From Clostridiales bacterium (GTDB lineage Bacteria; Bacillota; Clostridia; Peptostreptococcales; Acidaminobacteraceae): a DNA stretch of 64,000 bases. Below the pieces are notes generated by a model. The model was not told where the DNA came from. It searched no databases and saw only the letters and a program-made list of their open reading frames with translations. Numbering within the stretch: the first letter of the stretch is position 1; each line of letters starts with the position of its first letter. The stretch spans positions 1-64,000 of the forward strand of contig JAEIOD010000005.1 in NCBI GenBank assembly GCA_016342415.1, written 5' to 3'. Position numbers and translations under genes: made by a program. This document shows positions 1 through 8,679 of this stretch, piece after piece.

Positions 1-101
1 CCACTCTTAAAGTCATAATATTAAGTACTACATTTATTGATTTATGTCAACATCTCTTAAGTTGGTGACATTGGTCAGTTGATAGTGTGTTTTTATTTAG
101 G

Positions 102-130
102 TTGACTTTGATTGTTTTGTTTAGTATCTT
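102..130 (+). promoter_or_regulatory. Putative sigma-A promoter for the MFS gene
   Basis: A -35 box TTGACT (102-107) and a -10 box TATCTT (125-130) are separated by 17 bases. They lie about 35 bases upstream of a start codon that has a strong AGGGGG ribosome site. This is pattern matching only; the rest of the first 163 bases shows nothing else I recognise. Confidence 0.45.
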
Positions 131-163
131 TTATTTAGACAGACGAAACATCTAGGGGGCGAT

Positions 164-1381
164 ATGGATAAATGGAAAAGAAATTTATGGATATTATGGA
201 TAACTCAAATCATATCACTGGCAAGTTTTGGATTTGGATTGCCTTTTATTCCACTTTACATACAAGAACTTGAGGTCATGACACCTGAAAGACTAAAGTT
301 GATGACCACTATACTTGCGGCGGCACCAGCACTTACAATGGGTATAATGGCGCCTATATGGGGATATGTTGCAGATCGTTTTGGTCGTAAACTTATGATC
401 ATGAGAGCGATGGTTTTTGCTGTATTCATTATTAGTGCAATGGGTTTTGTGACAAGCGTTAATCAATTGCTCTTCTTAAGACTGATGCAAGGATTGCTTA
501 CTGGAACAGTAACAGCTGCAGTGGCATTTGTTGCATCAAATACACCTAAAGAAGATTTGACTTATGCTTTAGGTGTGATTACATCCTCTACATTTATAGG
601 TTATTCTTTAGGACCAGTTATTGGTGGTGCTTTTGCTGAAGTATATGGTTATAGCATGAGTTTTGTACTCGGTGGTGGCCTGATGGTAATCGGTGCATCT
701 TTAGTGTTCTTCCTGATAAAAGAAGATAAATCAACGTTGGTATCAAAAAAATCTGAAAAACATGCTTCATTCTTTGAACAATATAAAAAAGTCATTATGC
801 CTACAGTGGTTGTTGTGTTATTTATGTTATTCTTCTTAAGAATTTCAAGATCTTTATTTGCACCATATGTTGCCTTATTTGTAGAAAATAAATTTCCCAG
901 CTCTGATGGTGTCGCAATAACTACGGGTATAGTGAACGGATTAGTGGGTATTTCAACAGCGATTTCAAGTATGATTATGGGGACTTTAGCTTCTAGATTT
1001 AATAAGATGAAGATGTTGCAAGTTCTTTTATTTTCAGGCACTATAATCATGTTACTTATAACTCAATATACTGTTATTGCAGATGGAATGGCAATTACAA
1101 ACGATCTATGGGTATTTGTAGTAATGTATATGATATTTTTCTTTATTATAGGAGGGGTAGAACCTATCCTTACCTCAACGTCTGCACTTGTTGTGGATTC
1201 AGGTGATAGAGGTGCTTTATTTGGCTTGCAGGGGATGATGGGAAGTCTTGCGTGGTTTGCGGCTCCAGCAATAGCAGGTCCTATAGTCATCGATTATGAT
1301 GTAGAAAAAGTACTGATGGTAATTCCCATTGTATTGTTCATAAATCTTGTGTTATCGGTAAAGCTAAGAAGGCTCGCGTAA
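164..1381 (+). CDS. MFS transporter, drug-efflux type
   Basis: A 405-residue inner-membrane protein with about 12 hydrophobic segments, the usual size for a drug:proton antiporter of the major facilitator superfamily. The loop between TM2 and TM3 carries the family motif A as GYVADRFGRK (about residues 68-77). The order of helices resembles MdtG/YkuC-type exporters, but the substrate cannot be read from the sequence. The start follows AGGGGGCGAT, a good Shine-Dalgarno site. It appears monocistronic. A sugar or metabolite exporter is a possible alternative. Confidence 0.85.
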   Translation: MDKWKRNLWILWITQIISLASFGFGLPFIPLYIQELEVMTPERLKLMTTILAAAPALTMGIMAPIWGYVADRFGRKLMIMRAMVFAVFIISAMGFVTSVNQLLFLRLMQGLLTGTVTAAVAFVASNTPKEDLTYALGVITSSTFIGYSLGPVIGGAFAEVYGYSMSFVLGGGLMVIGASLVFFLIKEDKSTLVSKKSEKHASFFEQYKKVIMPTVVVVLFMLFFLRISRSLFAPYVALFVENKFPSSDGVAITTGIVNGLVGISTAISSMIMGTLASRFNKMKMLQVLLFSGTIIMLLITQYTVIADGMAITNDLWVFVVMYMIFFFIIGGVEPILTSTSALVVDSGDRGALFGLQGMMGSLAWFAAPAIAGPIVIDYDVEKVLMVIPIVLFINLVLSVKLRRLA

Positions 1382-1460
1382 TGGTGTAATACTTTTGTAA
1401 AATAAATCTAGGTATAAATCGGTTATAATTATAACTGTAATAAGAAAGGGAGGTGGATTA

Positions 1461-1595
1461 ATGAATTCGAGTTCGAACAACTCACGTATTGGTAAAGACA
1501 GAGTATTTTATATAGGAGGTACTATATATGGGTTACAAGAATGCAGCGGAATTATTACCACCAAATCTACTAGAGGATTTACAAAAATATTTTAG
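1461..1595 (+). CDS. Possible 44-residue leader ORF overlapping the next gene
   Basis: An ATG sits after a strong ribosome site (GGGAGGTGG) and opens a 44-codon frame that runs into the following gene in a different frame, ending about 65 bases inside it. The peptide begins MNSSSNNSRIGKDR and matches nothing I know. The strong ribosome site is the only argument for translation. It may be a leader coupling translation to the HTH gene, or simply a ribosome standby site. Confidence 0.25.
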   Translation: MNSSSNNSRIGKDRVFYIGGTIYGLQECSGIITTKSTRGFTKIF

Positions 1596-1797
1596 TGGTG
1601 GGATAATTTACGTTCCGAAGACTTCACAAAAAGCAGCTTGGGGAGAGTTAAGTGGTAGTAGAAGAGATATTGATAATAGAAATCGAGATATTAGACTACT
1701 GTTTAAATCAGGTGTGAGAGTTGGAGAGCTCTCTGAACAATTTTATTTAAGTGAAGAAACAATCAAAAAAATTGTTTACACAAAAAAAGTGGGATAA
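1528..1797 (+). CDS. CD3324-family / Mor-like small HTH protein
   Basis: An 89-residue protein beginning MGYKNAAELLPPNLLEDL, with the N-terminal pattern of the clostridial CD3324 family, related to Mor-type transcription activators. Residues 50-85 form a predicted helix-turn-helix (RNRDIRLLFKSGVRVGELSE, then LSEETIKKIV). A small DNA-binding regulator is inferred; its targets are unknown. The start has a good AGGAGG site 7 bases upstream. The gene downstream is separated by a leader and terminator and is probably expressed independently. Confidence 0.7.
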   Translation: MGYKNAAELLPPNLLEDLQKYFSGGIIYVPKTSQKAAWGELSGSRRDIDNRNRDIRLLFKSGVRVGELSEQFYLSEETIKKIVYTKKVG

Positions 1798-1932
1798 ACT
1801 TTTATAACGAAGAACTACCAATTCATACGCGGCTAAATATGAGAGGGTATAACTATCCGTTAACGTTATAGATACTAGCTCCGCTAATGATCCTTAAGGT
1901 ACTCAGAGTTAATTAAGAAGGGAGATGATTTA

Positions 1933-1962
1933 ATGAAAAACACAGAGGTGTTTAAAGTTTAA
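1933..1962 (+). CDS. Nine-codon upstream ORF (candidate leader peptide)
   Basis: An ATG preceded by AAGGGAGATGA, a strong ribosome site, opens a nine-codon frame (MKNTEVFKV, stop at 1960-1962). The stop falls 6 bases before a perfect terminator-like hairpin, and the next gene starts 51 bases later. A very short, well-initiated ORF followed by a terminator is the architecture of ribosome-mediated attenuation, known for several antibiotic-resistance genes. Function is inferred from this layout only. Confidence 0.45.
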   Translation: MKNTEVFKV

Positions 1963-1968
1963 TACTAT

Positions 1969-2000
1969 GGACAGTGGCAAGCCACTGTCCTTTAATTTTA
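1969..2000 (+). terminator. Intrinsic terminator / attenuator before the APH-like gene
   Basis: GGACAGTGGC (1969-1978) pairs perfectly with GCCACTGTCC (1981-1990) across a two-base AA gap, followed by TTTAATTTTA. It lies between the nine-codon ORF and the kinase start at 2014, so it could end upstream transcription or act as a conditional attenuator. A competing antiterminator stem was not evident to me. Confidence 0.7.
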
Positions 2001-2013
2001 TATAGGAGAGTTA

Positions 2014-2931
2014 ATGTTAAGACTTAAATATTTATTTGAAGATTTGGATTTGGCAACACAGTTAGTACAGCAATATGAGTATGATGATATATCAATCTTA
2101 AAATACTTTAGGATATCTTCAAATGCGATTTATCCTTTTCGTTTTAAAGAGGAAGTTAGATTTTTAAGAGCAACACCTGTTGAAGAAACAGAAGCTTTAT
2201 TTCTTAAAGGAGAAATTGCCTTGTTAAACGCACTAGAGCAAAAGGATTTTCCTTGTGTAAGAATTTTGGAAAGCTTAAACCATAATCTGTTAGAAGAACA
2301 ACAGACGAGGGAAGGAGTTTACTATACTAGTGTTTTTGAACGTGTACCAGGTGAGTGTGTTGATGAGATCGAGATGACTTCAGAGATTGCTTTCAAAATG
2401 GGTCGATCTTTAGCATCGTTACACCTTGTTTCTGAAGAAGTGGACGTTGAATTACCATCTTATTTGGATAGTTTGGACTGGATGGAAAAAGAACTTCAAG
2501 AAATGGCGTTAGAAAAGGATCTAGAAGACTTGGCGTTTATTAGATCGGGTCTTATGAGTTTACCTAAAAAGAACTTTGGTATTGTTCATTATGATTATGA
2601 ACCAGATAATCTGTTCCTTGAAGGGGATACGATTTATCCTTTAGATTTTAATGATGCGATGTATCATTTTTATACGATGGACATCTTAAATACTATAAAT
2701 GAATTACCAGAGAACTTTTCAAATGACTTTTTGGAGGGTTATAAAAAATTAAAGCCGCTTTCAGACAATTATATGGAAGAGAAAAAATGGTGTGATCTGT
2801 TTTCTAAACTCTACAAGAATACAAGAGTAAAGAGATCAATATTTGAACCTATAATGAATGAACCAGAATGGATGGTTGCTTTAAGAAGCAAATTGGAATC
2901 TAGTATAGCTGTGATACAAATACCAAAATAG
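2014..2931 (+). CDS. APH-fold phosphotransferase family protein
   Basis: A 305-residue protein of the aminoglycoside/choline kinase fold. The catalytic loop reads HYDYEPDN (H192, D194, N199; the family pattern is HxDxxxxN), followed by the metal-binding DFND (D211). These residues are intact, so phosphotransfer activity is plausible. The beta-strand expected to hold the ATP-binding lysine reads VRFLRATP, with Arg at the likely Lys position. The substrate is unknown; the family includes aminoglycoside, macrolide, choline and homoserine kinases. It lies behind a short ORF and terminator and forms a two-gene unit with the NTF2-like gene 14 bases downstream. Confidence 0.75.
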   Translation: MLRLKYLFEDLDLATQLVQQYEYDDISILKYFRISSNAIYPFRFKEEVRFLRATPVEETEALFLKGEIALLNALEQKDFPCVRILESLNHNLLEEQQTREGVYYTSVFERVPGECVDEIEMTSEIAFKMGRSLASLHLVSEEVDVELPSYLDSLDWMEKELQEMALEKDLEDLAFIRSGLMSLPKKNFGIVHYDYEPDNLFLEGDTIYPLDFNDAMYHFYTMDILNTINELPENFSNDFLEGYKKLKPLSDNYMEEKKWCDLFSKLYKNTRVKRSIFEPIMNEPEWMVALRSKLESSIAVIQIPK

Positions 2932-2944
2932 GAAAGGATACAAA

Positions 2945-3316
2945 GTGACGTTTAAGCAAGTTTTAAATAAACATCTAACAGCAATGGTATCAAGGAATTT
3001 GTCAGATTTTGTTGAAACCGTTTCAAAAGACAACATAACACTGATAATGCCAAATGGAAAACTGATAACGTCTTATAAAGAGTTTTTCGCGTTACATGAC
3101 GCATGGTTTTCAGATGAGGATTGGTCTATTGAATATGAGATTATAAACATAGTAGAAAAGTCGGAGTTAAGTACAGCTCTTTTAAAGATCAACTACAAAG
3201 ATGTTGACGAGACAGATGAAATAGTTTGTTTGAACTATTTTTTAAACCTGATGTTTGAATACAACGATGACTCGTGGCTTTTGATACATGACCAAAATAC
3301 TATTTTCACAGAGTAA
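2945..3316 (+). CDS. SnoaL/NTF2-like fold protein
   Basis: A 123-residue protein with the helix-then-curved-sheet pattern of the SnoaL/DUF4440 (NTF2-like) superfamily: an amphipathic first helix (VLNKHLTAMVSRN), a 'dn.tlimpng' strand, and a C-terminal strand ending DDSWLLIHDQNT. These small proteins are enzymes or ligand-binding domains; no specific role can be assigned. The start is GTG, supported by GGAAAGGA just upstream. It is 13 bases behind the kinase and is probably co-transcribed. Confidence 0.6.
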   Translation: MTFKQVLNKHLTAMVSRNLSDFVETVSKDNITLIMPNGKLITSYKEFFALHDAWFSDEDWSIEYEIINIVEKSELSTALLKINYKDVDETDEIVCLNYFLNLMFEYNDDSWLLIHDQNTIFTE

Positions 3317-3343
3317 TATAATGATATAAGAATAGCAAAATAA

Positions 3344-3388
3344 AACCCATAACATAGATTTTTATCTAGGTTATGGGTTCCTTTTTAG
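3344..3388. terminator. Bidirectional terminator
   Basis: AACCCATAAC (3344-3353) pairs with GTTATGGGTT (3370-3379), with an inner TAGA/TCTA extension. Ts follow on the plus strand and As precede, so it can end both the NTF2-like gene (plus) and the convergent HtrA gene (minus). Confidence 0.85.
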
Positions 3389-4842
3389 TATTTGTTTCGA
3401 TCACCAATTCTTAATGAAATGATATGAGATTCAAATCGAGCAGGTGTATTACTACTTCCTTCACTGACTTCTCTTTGGACCTCAATTTCCACTATATCAC
3501 CAACGTGATACTTCATAAGTTCTGAAGTTAATTCTTCCATGGTGGTAATCTCAATATCATCAAGTTTGGTGATGATATCATATTTTTCCAAACCATATTT
3601 TGCAGCGGGTCCATTAGGAACGGTCTCACTAATTGCTACCCCTACAGGTACTTTGTAGAATTCCGATTCCTCTTTTGTGATAGTTTTTCCATAAATTCCG
3701 ATAAACGGTTGTGAAATATAACCTTTTTCTATGAGTTCATCAAGTACTGGAATGGCAGAATTGATTGGAATGGCAAAACCTATTCCTTCGACATCTGTCG
3801 CTGATATTTTTATGGTGTTAATACCGATGAGTTCACCTCTAGAATTCACTAACGCACCACCACTATTACCAGGATTAATTGCAGCATCGGTTTGGATCAG
3901 ACTCAATGAGTTTAAATCTTCACTGATAAATCGATCCAAAGCACTGATGATACCAACTGTTACTGTATTGTTATATCCAAGTGGATTACCAACTGCAATG
4001 GCAGGTTCACCAACAAGTAGGTTGTCAGAGTTTCCAATTTCAATTGATCTGATACGGTTGAATATCTCTTCATCAAGTTCACTTCTTTCAACGGTAATGA
4101 CTGCCAGATCTGTATTCGGATCTGATCCAATGATAGTTGCAGGGTAATTACTCTCCCCAAAGAAACTGACGGACAGTTCTGAAGAGGCATCAATTACATG
4201 ATGGTTTGTTAAGATATAAATTTTTTCTGTACTGACATCAAAGATGACACCTGAACCGGCAGAGGTTCCTGATTGTTGACCGAAAATACTATTTTGAACC
4301 ACTTCATTTGTGATAGCGACAACTGAAGGTTCTACTTTATTCGCAATATTTGTAATCGAATAGTCACCTAAATCAAGTGTGTCGTGAGAGATTTGGTCAA
4401 ACTCTGGCACATACCTAATAGATGATTCTGGTACATTATTAAAAATGAAGTAATCTGCAGTTCTATAACCGACTCCAACTGTGAAACCGCCAATAATAGC
4501 AATAATAAGTACTGCTGCTATAAAGCGAGAGAAAGATTTTTTGTTAATCAGAATACTTTCATCATCATGATGAACTGGTTTGGATTTCAAGTAAGCATTC
4601 TGATGAAGTTTGTTCTCAAAATCTTCTTCCGTGAGCACCTTTTCTTTTAATGGTACTGTCTTGTCGGTTTTGCTTTCATCTACTAATACAAAATTGATAT
4701 CCGCCTGATCAAGATCACTTTCCGCAGTTATATTGTCTTCTTGTTCTGTCTCAGATGATTGATCATCTGGAATTGAATCTACAGAGTCTAGTAAATCTGT
4801 ATTTGGGTCAATGTTTACATGTTCATTTTTTTTATCTTCCAT
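3385..4842 (-). CDS. HtrA/DegP-like membrane-anchored serine protease
   Basis: A 485-residue trypsin-like quality-control protease of the cell surface. Residues 1-105 are an acidic cytoplasmic tail, 106-126 a single membrane segment, then the protease domain with the triad H215 (TNHHV), D245 (DPNTDLAVI) and S327 (GNSGGA). One PDZ domain (about 385-475) includes VGVAISETVPNGPAAKYGL. This matches Firmicutes HtrA. I chose the start at 4842 because AAGGAGGAGAACT lies directly before it; an in-frame ATG seven codons upstream has no ribosome site. Monocistronic, convergent with the upstream plus-strand genes. Confidence 0.92.
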   Translation of the reverse strand: MEDKKNEHVNIDPNTDLLDSVDSIPDDQSSETEQEDNITAESDLDQADINFVLVDESKTDKTVPLKEKVLTEEDFENKLHQNAYLKSKPVHHDDESILINKKSFSRFIAAVLIIAIIGGFTVGVGYRTADYFIFNNVPESSIRYVPEFDQISHDTLDLGDYSITNIANKVEPSVVAITNEVVQNSIFGQQSGTSAGSGVIFDVSTEKIYILTNHHVIDASSELSVSFFGESNYPATIIGSDPNTDLAVITVERSELDEEIFNRIRSIEIGNSDNLLVGEPAIAVGNPLGYNNTVTVGIISALDRFISEDLNSLSLIQTDAAINPGNSGGALVNSRGELIGINTIKISATDVEGIGFAIPINSAIPVLDELIEKGYISQPFIGIYGKTITKEESEFYKVPVGVAISETVPNGPAAKYGLEKYDIITKLDDIEITTMEELTSELMKYHVGDIVEIEVQREVSEGSSNTPARFESHIISLRIGDRNKY

Positions 4843-4957
4843 AGTTCTCCTCCTTATTTTCAATATACCACAGACGCATATAATTTAATTACTTTTTAGG
4901 ATTGTTTAATATTGTTTTTAAAATTTCATAATGTTAGTATTAGGAAAGAGGTGAAAT

Positions 4958-5596
4958 ATGACAGAATATGTATGGTACGCAAGTTATGGATCAAATATAT
5001 CAACTGATAGGTTCTTATGTTATATTACTGGTGGTCAAGCAAAAGGTGCGTTGACTTCAGAAGAAGGCTGTAGAGACAATAGCATGCCTGTTGATAGCAA
5101 AACAATTTCAATTTCAAGGAAACAATATTTTGCAAAGGCAGCTAAACGTTGGCAAAATCAAGGTGTTGCTTTTTTAGAATGTACTCCTTCACTAGAATTT
5201 ACTTTTGGTAAAATGTATTTGATTACTAAGGAGCAATTTGAAGATGTGGTAAAACAAGAGAATGCCTTAACCGTTGATACGGCTCTTGATATAAAACTAG
5301 AAGAAGCAAGAGAATGGGGCAGTGCAGTTGTAACCAAAGGGTGGTATGGCAGAATTATGTACTTGGGATCTGAAAACGGATATCCTATATACACCTTTAC
5401 AAATATTAATTGTATAGAAGATGAAGTCTTAAAAGAACCTTCCAGGGAATATATTTTAATGATAGCCAGTGGTCTAATAGAAAACTATAATATGTCCTTG
5501 GAAGATTTGACACATTATTTTTATAATAAAACAGGTGTTTCTTTAGGATATTCAAAAAATGAAGTGAAAAATATACTAAATTTACTATTTATTTAA
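4958..5596 (+). CDS. Gamma-glutamylcyclotransferase-fold protein
   Basis: A 212-residue protein opening with WYASYGSNIS; the YGSN tetrapeptide (residues 10-13) is the substrate-loop signature of the gamma-glutamylcyclotransferase/AIG2-like fold. Such proteins cleave gamma-glutamyl amides, but many bacterial members are uncharacterised (and are often mislabelled histone deacetylase). The start has a good GAAAGAGGTGA site. It ends 10 bases before the sigma-54 activator gene and may share its transcript. Confidence 0.65.
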   Translation: MTEYVWYASYGSNISTDRFLCYITGGQAKGALTSEEGCRDNSMPVDSKTISISRKQYFAKAAKRWQNQGVAFLECTPSLEFTFGKMYLITKEQFEDVVKQENALTVDTALDIKLEEAREWGSAVVTKGWYGRIMYLGSENGYPIYTFTNINCIEDEVLKEPSREYILMIASGLIENYNMSLEDLTHYFYNKTGVSLGYSKNEVKNILNLLFI

Positions 5597-5606
5597 TGGA
5601 GAAGCT

Positions 5607-7007
5607 ATGAAAGAAAAATTAATCTTGGCATCGATGCAAAAAATTTTGCACGACATAGAGGAAGGTATACATATTGTTGATGCAGATGGTGTTACTTGTG
5701 TTTACAATAAAGCCATGGAAAAAATCGAAGGACTTGGTCGAGCGCAAACCATTGGCAAACATCTTTTAGATGTTTTTCCGAATTGGACCATTGAAAATTC
5801 AACCCTTCTTACGGTTTTAAAAACGGGAAAACCGTTGCAACTGCAGAAGCAGAGCTATATGAATCTACGCGGTCAAAATATATCAACTGTAAACACCACG
5901 TATCCAATCATATTGGATGAAAAAATCATTGGAGCCGTTGAAATTGCAATGAATACAACAAAAGTAGAGCATATGTCATCTACTATTTTAGAATTGCAAC
6001 AGAAGCTTATTAATCCAGTGAACGATCAAACAGTAGGTGTAAACAAATATACTTTTGATTCTCTAATAGGACAAGATAAAACTTTTCTAAGTGCTATAAA
6101 GCTTGCAAAGACAGCATGCAGATCATCTTCAAGTGTTATGATTTTTGGAGAAACAGGTACTGGAAAAGAGTTGTTTGCTCAAAGTATTCACAATGAGTCA
6201 GATAGAAAACACCAGCCTTTTATAGCTCAAAACTGCGCAGCTTTACCAGAAAATCTACTGGAAGGGATTTTGTTTGGAACATCTAAAGGTGGCTTTACAG
6301 GTGCTGTTGATCGTCCTGGACTATTTGAACAAGCTAGCGGGGGTACTTTATTTTTAGATGAGATTAACTCGATGGATCCTTCTTTACAGGTAAAACTTTT
6401 AAGAGTCCTGCAAGAAAGTTATGTCAGACGTGTTGGAGGATTAAAGGATATTCCTATTGATGTTAGGATAATAGCGGCAAGTAATGAATCACCAAAGGAA
6501 TTGTTAGAGAGTTCGCAGTTTAGAAACGACCTCTTTTATCGTATCAATGTTATCACCATTAAGATTCCACCACTTAGTGGTAGACCAGGTGATATCAAGC
6601 TTCTGGCGACTTATTTCATTGATGAATTCAATGAAAAGCTGGGTAAAGATGTTTGGATGATCAGTGAAGATCTAATGGCTAGTTTTGATAATTACCCATG
6701 GAAGGGAAACATTAGAGAATTACGTAATTTCATTGAAACTGCAATGAACCTAGTAGGTGATGAACATGTTCTAAACAGAGAACATCTACCAGTTTATTAT
6801 GAGGAATTATTGGATTATAATAAAAGCGCAGAAGTTGATGTAACTGTTGATTTGTCTAATGGTTTGAATGATTATTTGTATAATGTGGAAAAGCAGTTGA
6901 TTGAAAGGGAGTATCATCATAACAACAGAAATATCAGTAAAACTGCTGAAGTGCTTAAAATTTCAAGACAAAACTTACAATATAAGATAAAAAAATATGG
7001 TATATAG
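5607..7007 (+). CDS. Sigma-54-dependent activator, RocR-like, for ornithine catabolism
   Basis: A 466-residue enhancer-binding protein. Residues about 8-120 form a PAS sensor domain; the AAA+ domain has Walker A GETGTGKE (181-188), the sigma-54 contact loop as GGFTGA (228-233, normally GAFTGA) and Walker B GTLFLDE (246-252); the C-terminus is a Fis-type helix-turn-helix ending KISRQNLQYKIKKYGI. It is followed by paired palindromes and a near-perfect -24/-12 promoter in front of ord, so it almost certainly activates the ornithine operon. The inducer is inferred to be ornithine or a derivative. Confidence 0.9.
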   Translation: MKEKLILASMQKILHDIEEGIHIVDADGVTCVYNKAMEKIEGLGRAQTIGKHLLDVFPNWTIENSTLLTVLKTGKPLQLQKQSYMNLRGQNISTVNTTYPIILDEKIIGAVEIAMNTTKVEHMSSTILELQQKLINPVNDQTVGVNKYTFDSLIGQDKTFLSAIKLAKTACRSSSSVMIFGETGTGKELFAQSIHNESDRKHQPFIAQNCAALPENLLEGILFGTSKGGFTGAVDRPGLFEQASGGTLFLDEINSMDPSLQVKLLRVLQESYVRRVGGLKDIPIDVRIIAASNESPKELLESSQFRNDLFYRINVITIKIPPLSGRPGDIKLLATYFIDEFNEKLGKDVWMISEDLMASFDNYPWKGNIRELRNFIETAMNLVGDEHVLNREHLPVYYEELLDYNKSAEVDVTVDLSNGLNDYLYNVEKQLIEREYHHNNRNISKTAEVLKISRQNLQYKIKKYGI

Positions 7008-7060
7008 ATAGCAAAATATTTTGCGGAACAAGCGCAAAATATTTTGCTATTGCTTTTTTT
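7008..7060 (+). promoter_or_regulatory. Twin palindromic enhancer that also forms the regulator's terminator
   Basis: Two identical 14-bp palindromes GCAAAATATTTTGC (7011-7024 and 7034-7047) sit with centres 23 bp apart, directly after the activator stop codon. Together they form an 18-bp perfect inverted repeat (7008-7025 with 7033-7050, 7-base loop) followed by a T run (7054-7060). As DNA they fit an upstream activating sequence about 150 bp before the -12 element of the ord promoter; as RNA they fit an intrinsic terminator. Binding is inferred. Confidence 0.75.
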
Positions 7061-7167
7061 TGTTTTAAATTTAATGAATATATGAACGATAAAGGTTCTT
7101 TTCAGTTCCAACTATGGGCATTTTTTAATAAATGATCGACTTTCTAAGAAAACGTTGTCATAAAAGT

Positions 7168-7182
7168 TGGCACGATAGTTGC
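7168..7182 (+). promoter_or_regulatory. Sigma-54 (-24/-12) promoter of the ornithine operon
   Basis: TGGCAC-GATAG-TTGC matches the consensus TGGCAC-N5-TTGC exactly. Transcription should begin near 7194, about 70 bases upstream of the ord start codon. Confidence 0.93.
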
Positions 7183-7263
7183 GTATACAATTTACGGATG
7201 ATAAATGTCACTTCTACTAAAGGAGTGATCAATTAAATATTAATTATTGGAGGTTCTATTACA

Positions 7264-8313
7264 ATGAGAAAAGATAATGTAAAAGTTGCAATTTGGGGAT
7301 TCGGCGCAATGGGCAGCGGAATGGCTGAAATGTTATTAACTAAAAAAGGTGTTGATATTGTTGGTGTTTGTGACAGACATGACTCAAGAGTTGGAAAAAG
7401 CATGTTTGAAGTATTAGGTGTTGAAAGAGGCGATAGAGCTGATGTCATCATTAATGCTGATATAGAAAAAGTTGTTTATCCTGGAGCTGCTGATGTATGT
7501 TTATGTGCAACTGATTCATTTACTGCTAAAGCTTTCCCAAGATTAAAATATGTTTTAGAGCAAAAAATAAATGTTGTTTCTACTGCTGAGCAAATGGCTT
7601 ACCCACAAGCTCAAGAACCTGAACTTGCTAAGCAATTAGATGAAATCGCTAAAGCTAATGGTGTTACAATTTTAGGAACAGGTATCAACCCAGGTTTAAT
7701 CATGGACTTACTTGTAGTTGCATTAACAGGATGTATGACTAACTTAGAACATGTTGAGGCTAAGAGAGTTAACTCTTTATCTCCATTCGGTCACACTGTA
7801 ATGGAAGAACAAGGTGTTGGTATTTCAATGGAAACTTTTGACGCCGGCGTTAAAGACGGTACTTTAGCTGGTCATGTTGGATTCGAAGAGTCTATTGCTA
7901 TGATTGCTGATGCTGTTGGTTGGGAAGTTGATAAAGTTGAAACTCAAATGAAGCCAATTCAAACTGATGTTGATAGAAAATCTCCACATGGTTTTGCTGC
8001 TGCAGGTTCTGTTGCTGGCGTAAACATGACAGGTCAAGGTTTTGTTGGTGGACAACCAATCATCGATATGATTCACCCACAACAAATCGAACCAGAGCAA
8101 GTTGGTGTTAACACTGGTGACTATATTGTATTAAAAGGTTCTCCAGAAGTAAATATGGCTATTACACCAGAAGTTGAAGGTGGTTTAGGTACTATCGCAA
8201 TGTGTGTTAATATGATTCCTCAAGTTATCAATGCAGATCCAGGTCTTGTAACTATGTTAGACTTACCTGTACCTAGAGCAATTCAAGGTGATATGAGAGA
8301 TAGAATTAAATAA
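7264..8313 (+). CDS. ord: 2,4-diaminopentanoate dehydrogenase
   Basis: A 349-residue NAD(P)-dependent enzyme that oxidatively deaminates 2,4-diaminopentanoate to 2-amino-4-oxopentanoate in ornithine fermentation. The Rossmann motif is VAIWGFGAMGSGM (about residues 8-20), and the C-terminal half resembles dihydrodipicolinate-reductase-type dehydrogenases. Length and gene order (ord-ortA-ortB-oraS-oraE) match the characterised clostridial cluster. The start follows TTGGAGG. First gene after the sigma-54 promoter. Confidence 0.95.
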   Translation: MRKDNVKVAIWGFGAMGSGMAEMLLTKKGVDIVGVCDRHDSRVGKSMFEVLGVERGDRADVIINADIEKVVYPGAADVCLCATDSFTAKAFPRLKYVLEQKINVVSTAEQMAYPQAQEPELAKQLDEIAKANGVTILGTGINPGLIMDLLVVALTGCMTNLEHVEAKRVNSLSPFGHTVMEEQGVGISMETFDAGVKDGTLAGHVGFEESIAMIADAVGWEVDKVETQMKPIQTDVDRKSPHGFAAAGSVAGVNMTGQGFVGGQPIIDMIHPQQIEPEQVGVNTGDYIVLKGSPEVNMAITPEVEGGLGTIAMCVNMIPQVINADPGLVTMLDLPVPRAIQGDMRDRIK

Positions 8314-8317
8314 TAAT

Positions 8318-8341
8318 CTTGGGGCTTTTAGCCCCAAGTCT
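8318..8341 (+). terminator. Intra-operon hairpin between ord and ortA
   Basis: CTTGGGGC (8318-8325) pairs with GCCCCAAG (8331-8338) over a TTTTA loop, followed by TCTTT. The T run is short, so it is more likely a partial attenuator or an RNA 3'-end stabiliser that raises ord expression relative to the distal genes. Confidence 0.6.
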
Positions 8342-8370
8342 TTATAGTATAGCGTTATTAGAGGTGAAAT

Positions 8371-8679
8371 ATGAAAGCGAAAAAAGGCGATTGGGTAAAG
8401 ATCCATAGTATCGTTTTAACTCCTGAAGAGCGTGCACCGCAAGTGCCGGAAGATACTAAGAAAGTACCGCTGGAAACATGGGTTAAAGGTTTTTTATTAG
8501 ATGATGCATCAGTAGGCGAAACAGTAGAAGTAAAAACTTATACAGGTCGTTTAGTAAAAGGGACTTTAATAGAAGTAGCGCCAACATTTAAGCATTCATT
8601 TGGAGAAAATGTGCCAGAGTTATTGCAAATCGGCTTACAATTACGTTCGATATTATTTGGAGGTGAAGCTGATGAGTAA
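8371..8679 (+). CDS. ortA: 2-amino-4-oxopentanoate thiolase, alpha subunit
   Basis: A 102-residue small subunit of the PLP-dependent thiolase that cleaves 2-amino-4-oxopentanoate with CoA to acetyl-CoA and alanine. It has the family's compact beta-rich form (GDWVKIHSIVLTPEERAPQVP near the N-terminus) and typical length. It overlaps ortB by 8 bases, which suggests translational coupling of the two subunits. Confidence 0.93.
   Translation: MKAKKGDWVKIHSIVLTPEERAPQVPEDTKKVPLETWVKGFLLDDASVGETVEVKTYTGRLVKGTLIEVAPTFKHSFGENVPELLQIGLQLRSILFGGEADE

Noticed and set aside
3731..4147. 138-residue plus-strand ORF across htrA
   Set aside because: Antisense to the conserved protease core (GNSGGA and TNHHV region); no ribosome site.
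8600..8671. Longer N-terminus of OrtB starting at 8600
   Set aside because: It lies inside ortA without a ribosome site; the ATG at 8672 has one and the overlap typical of coupled subunits.
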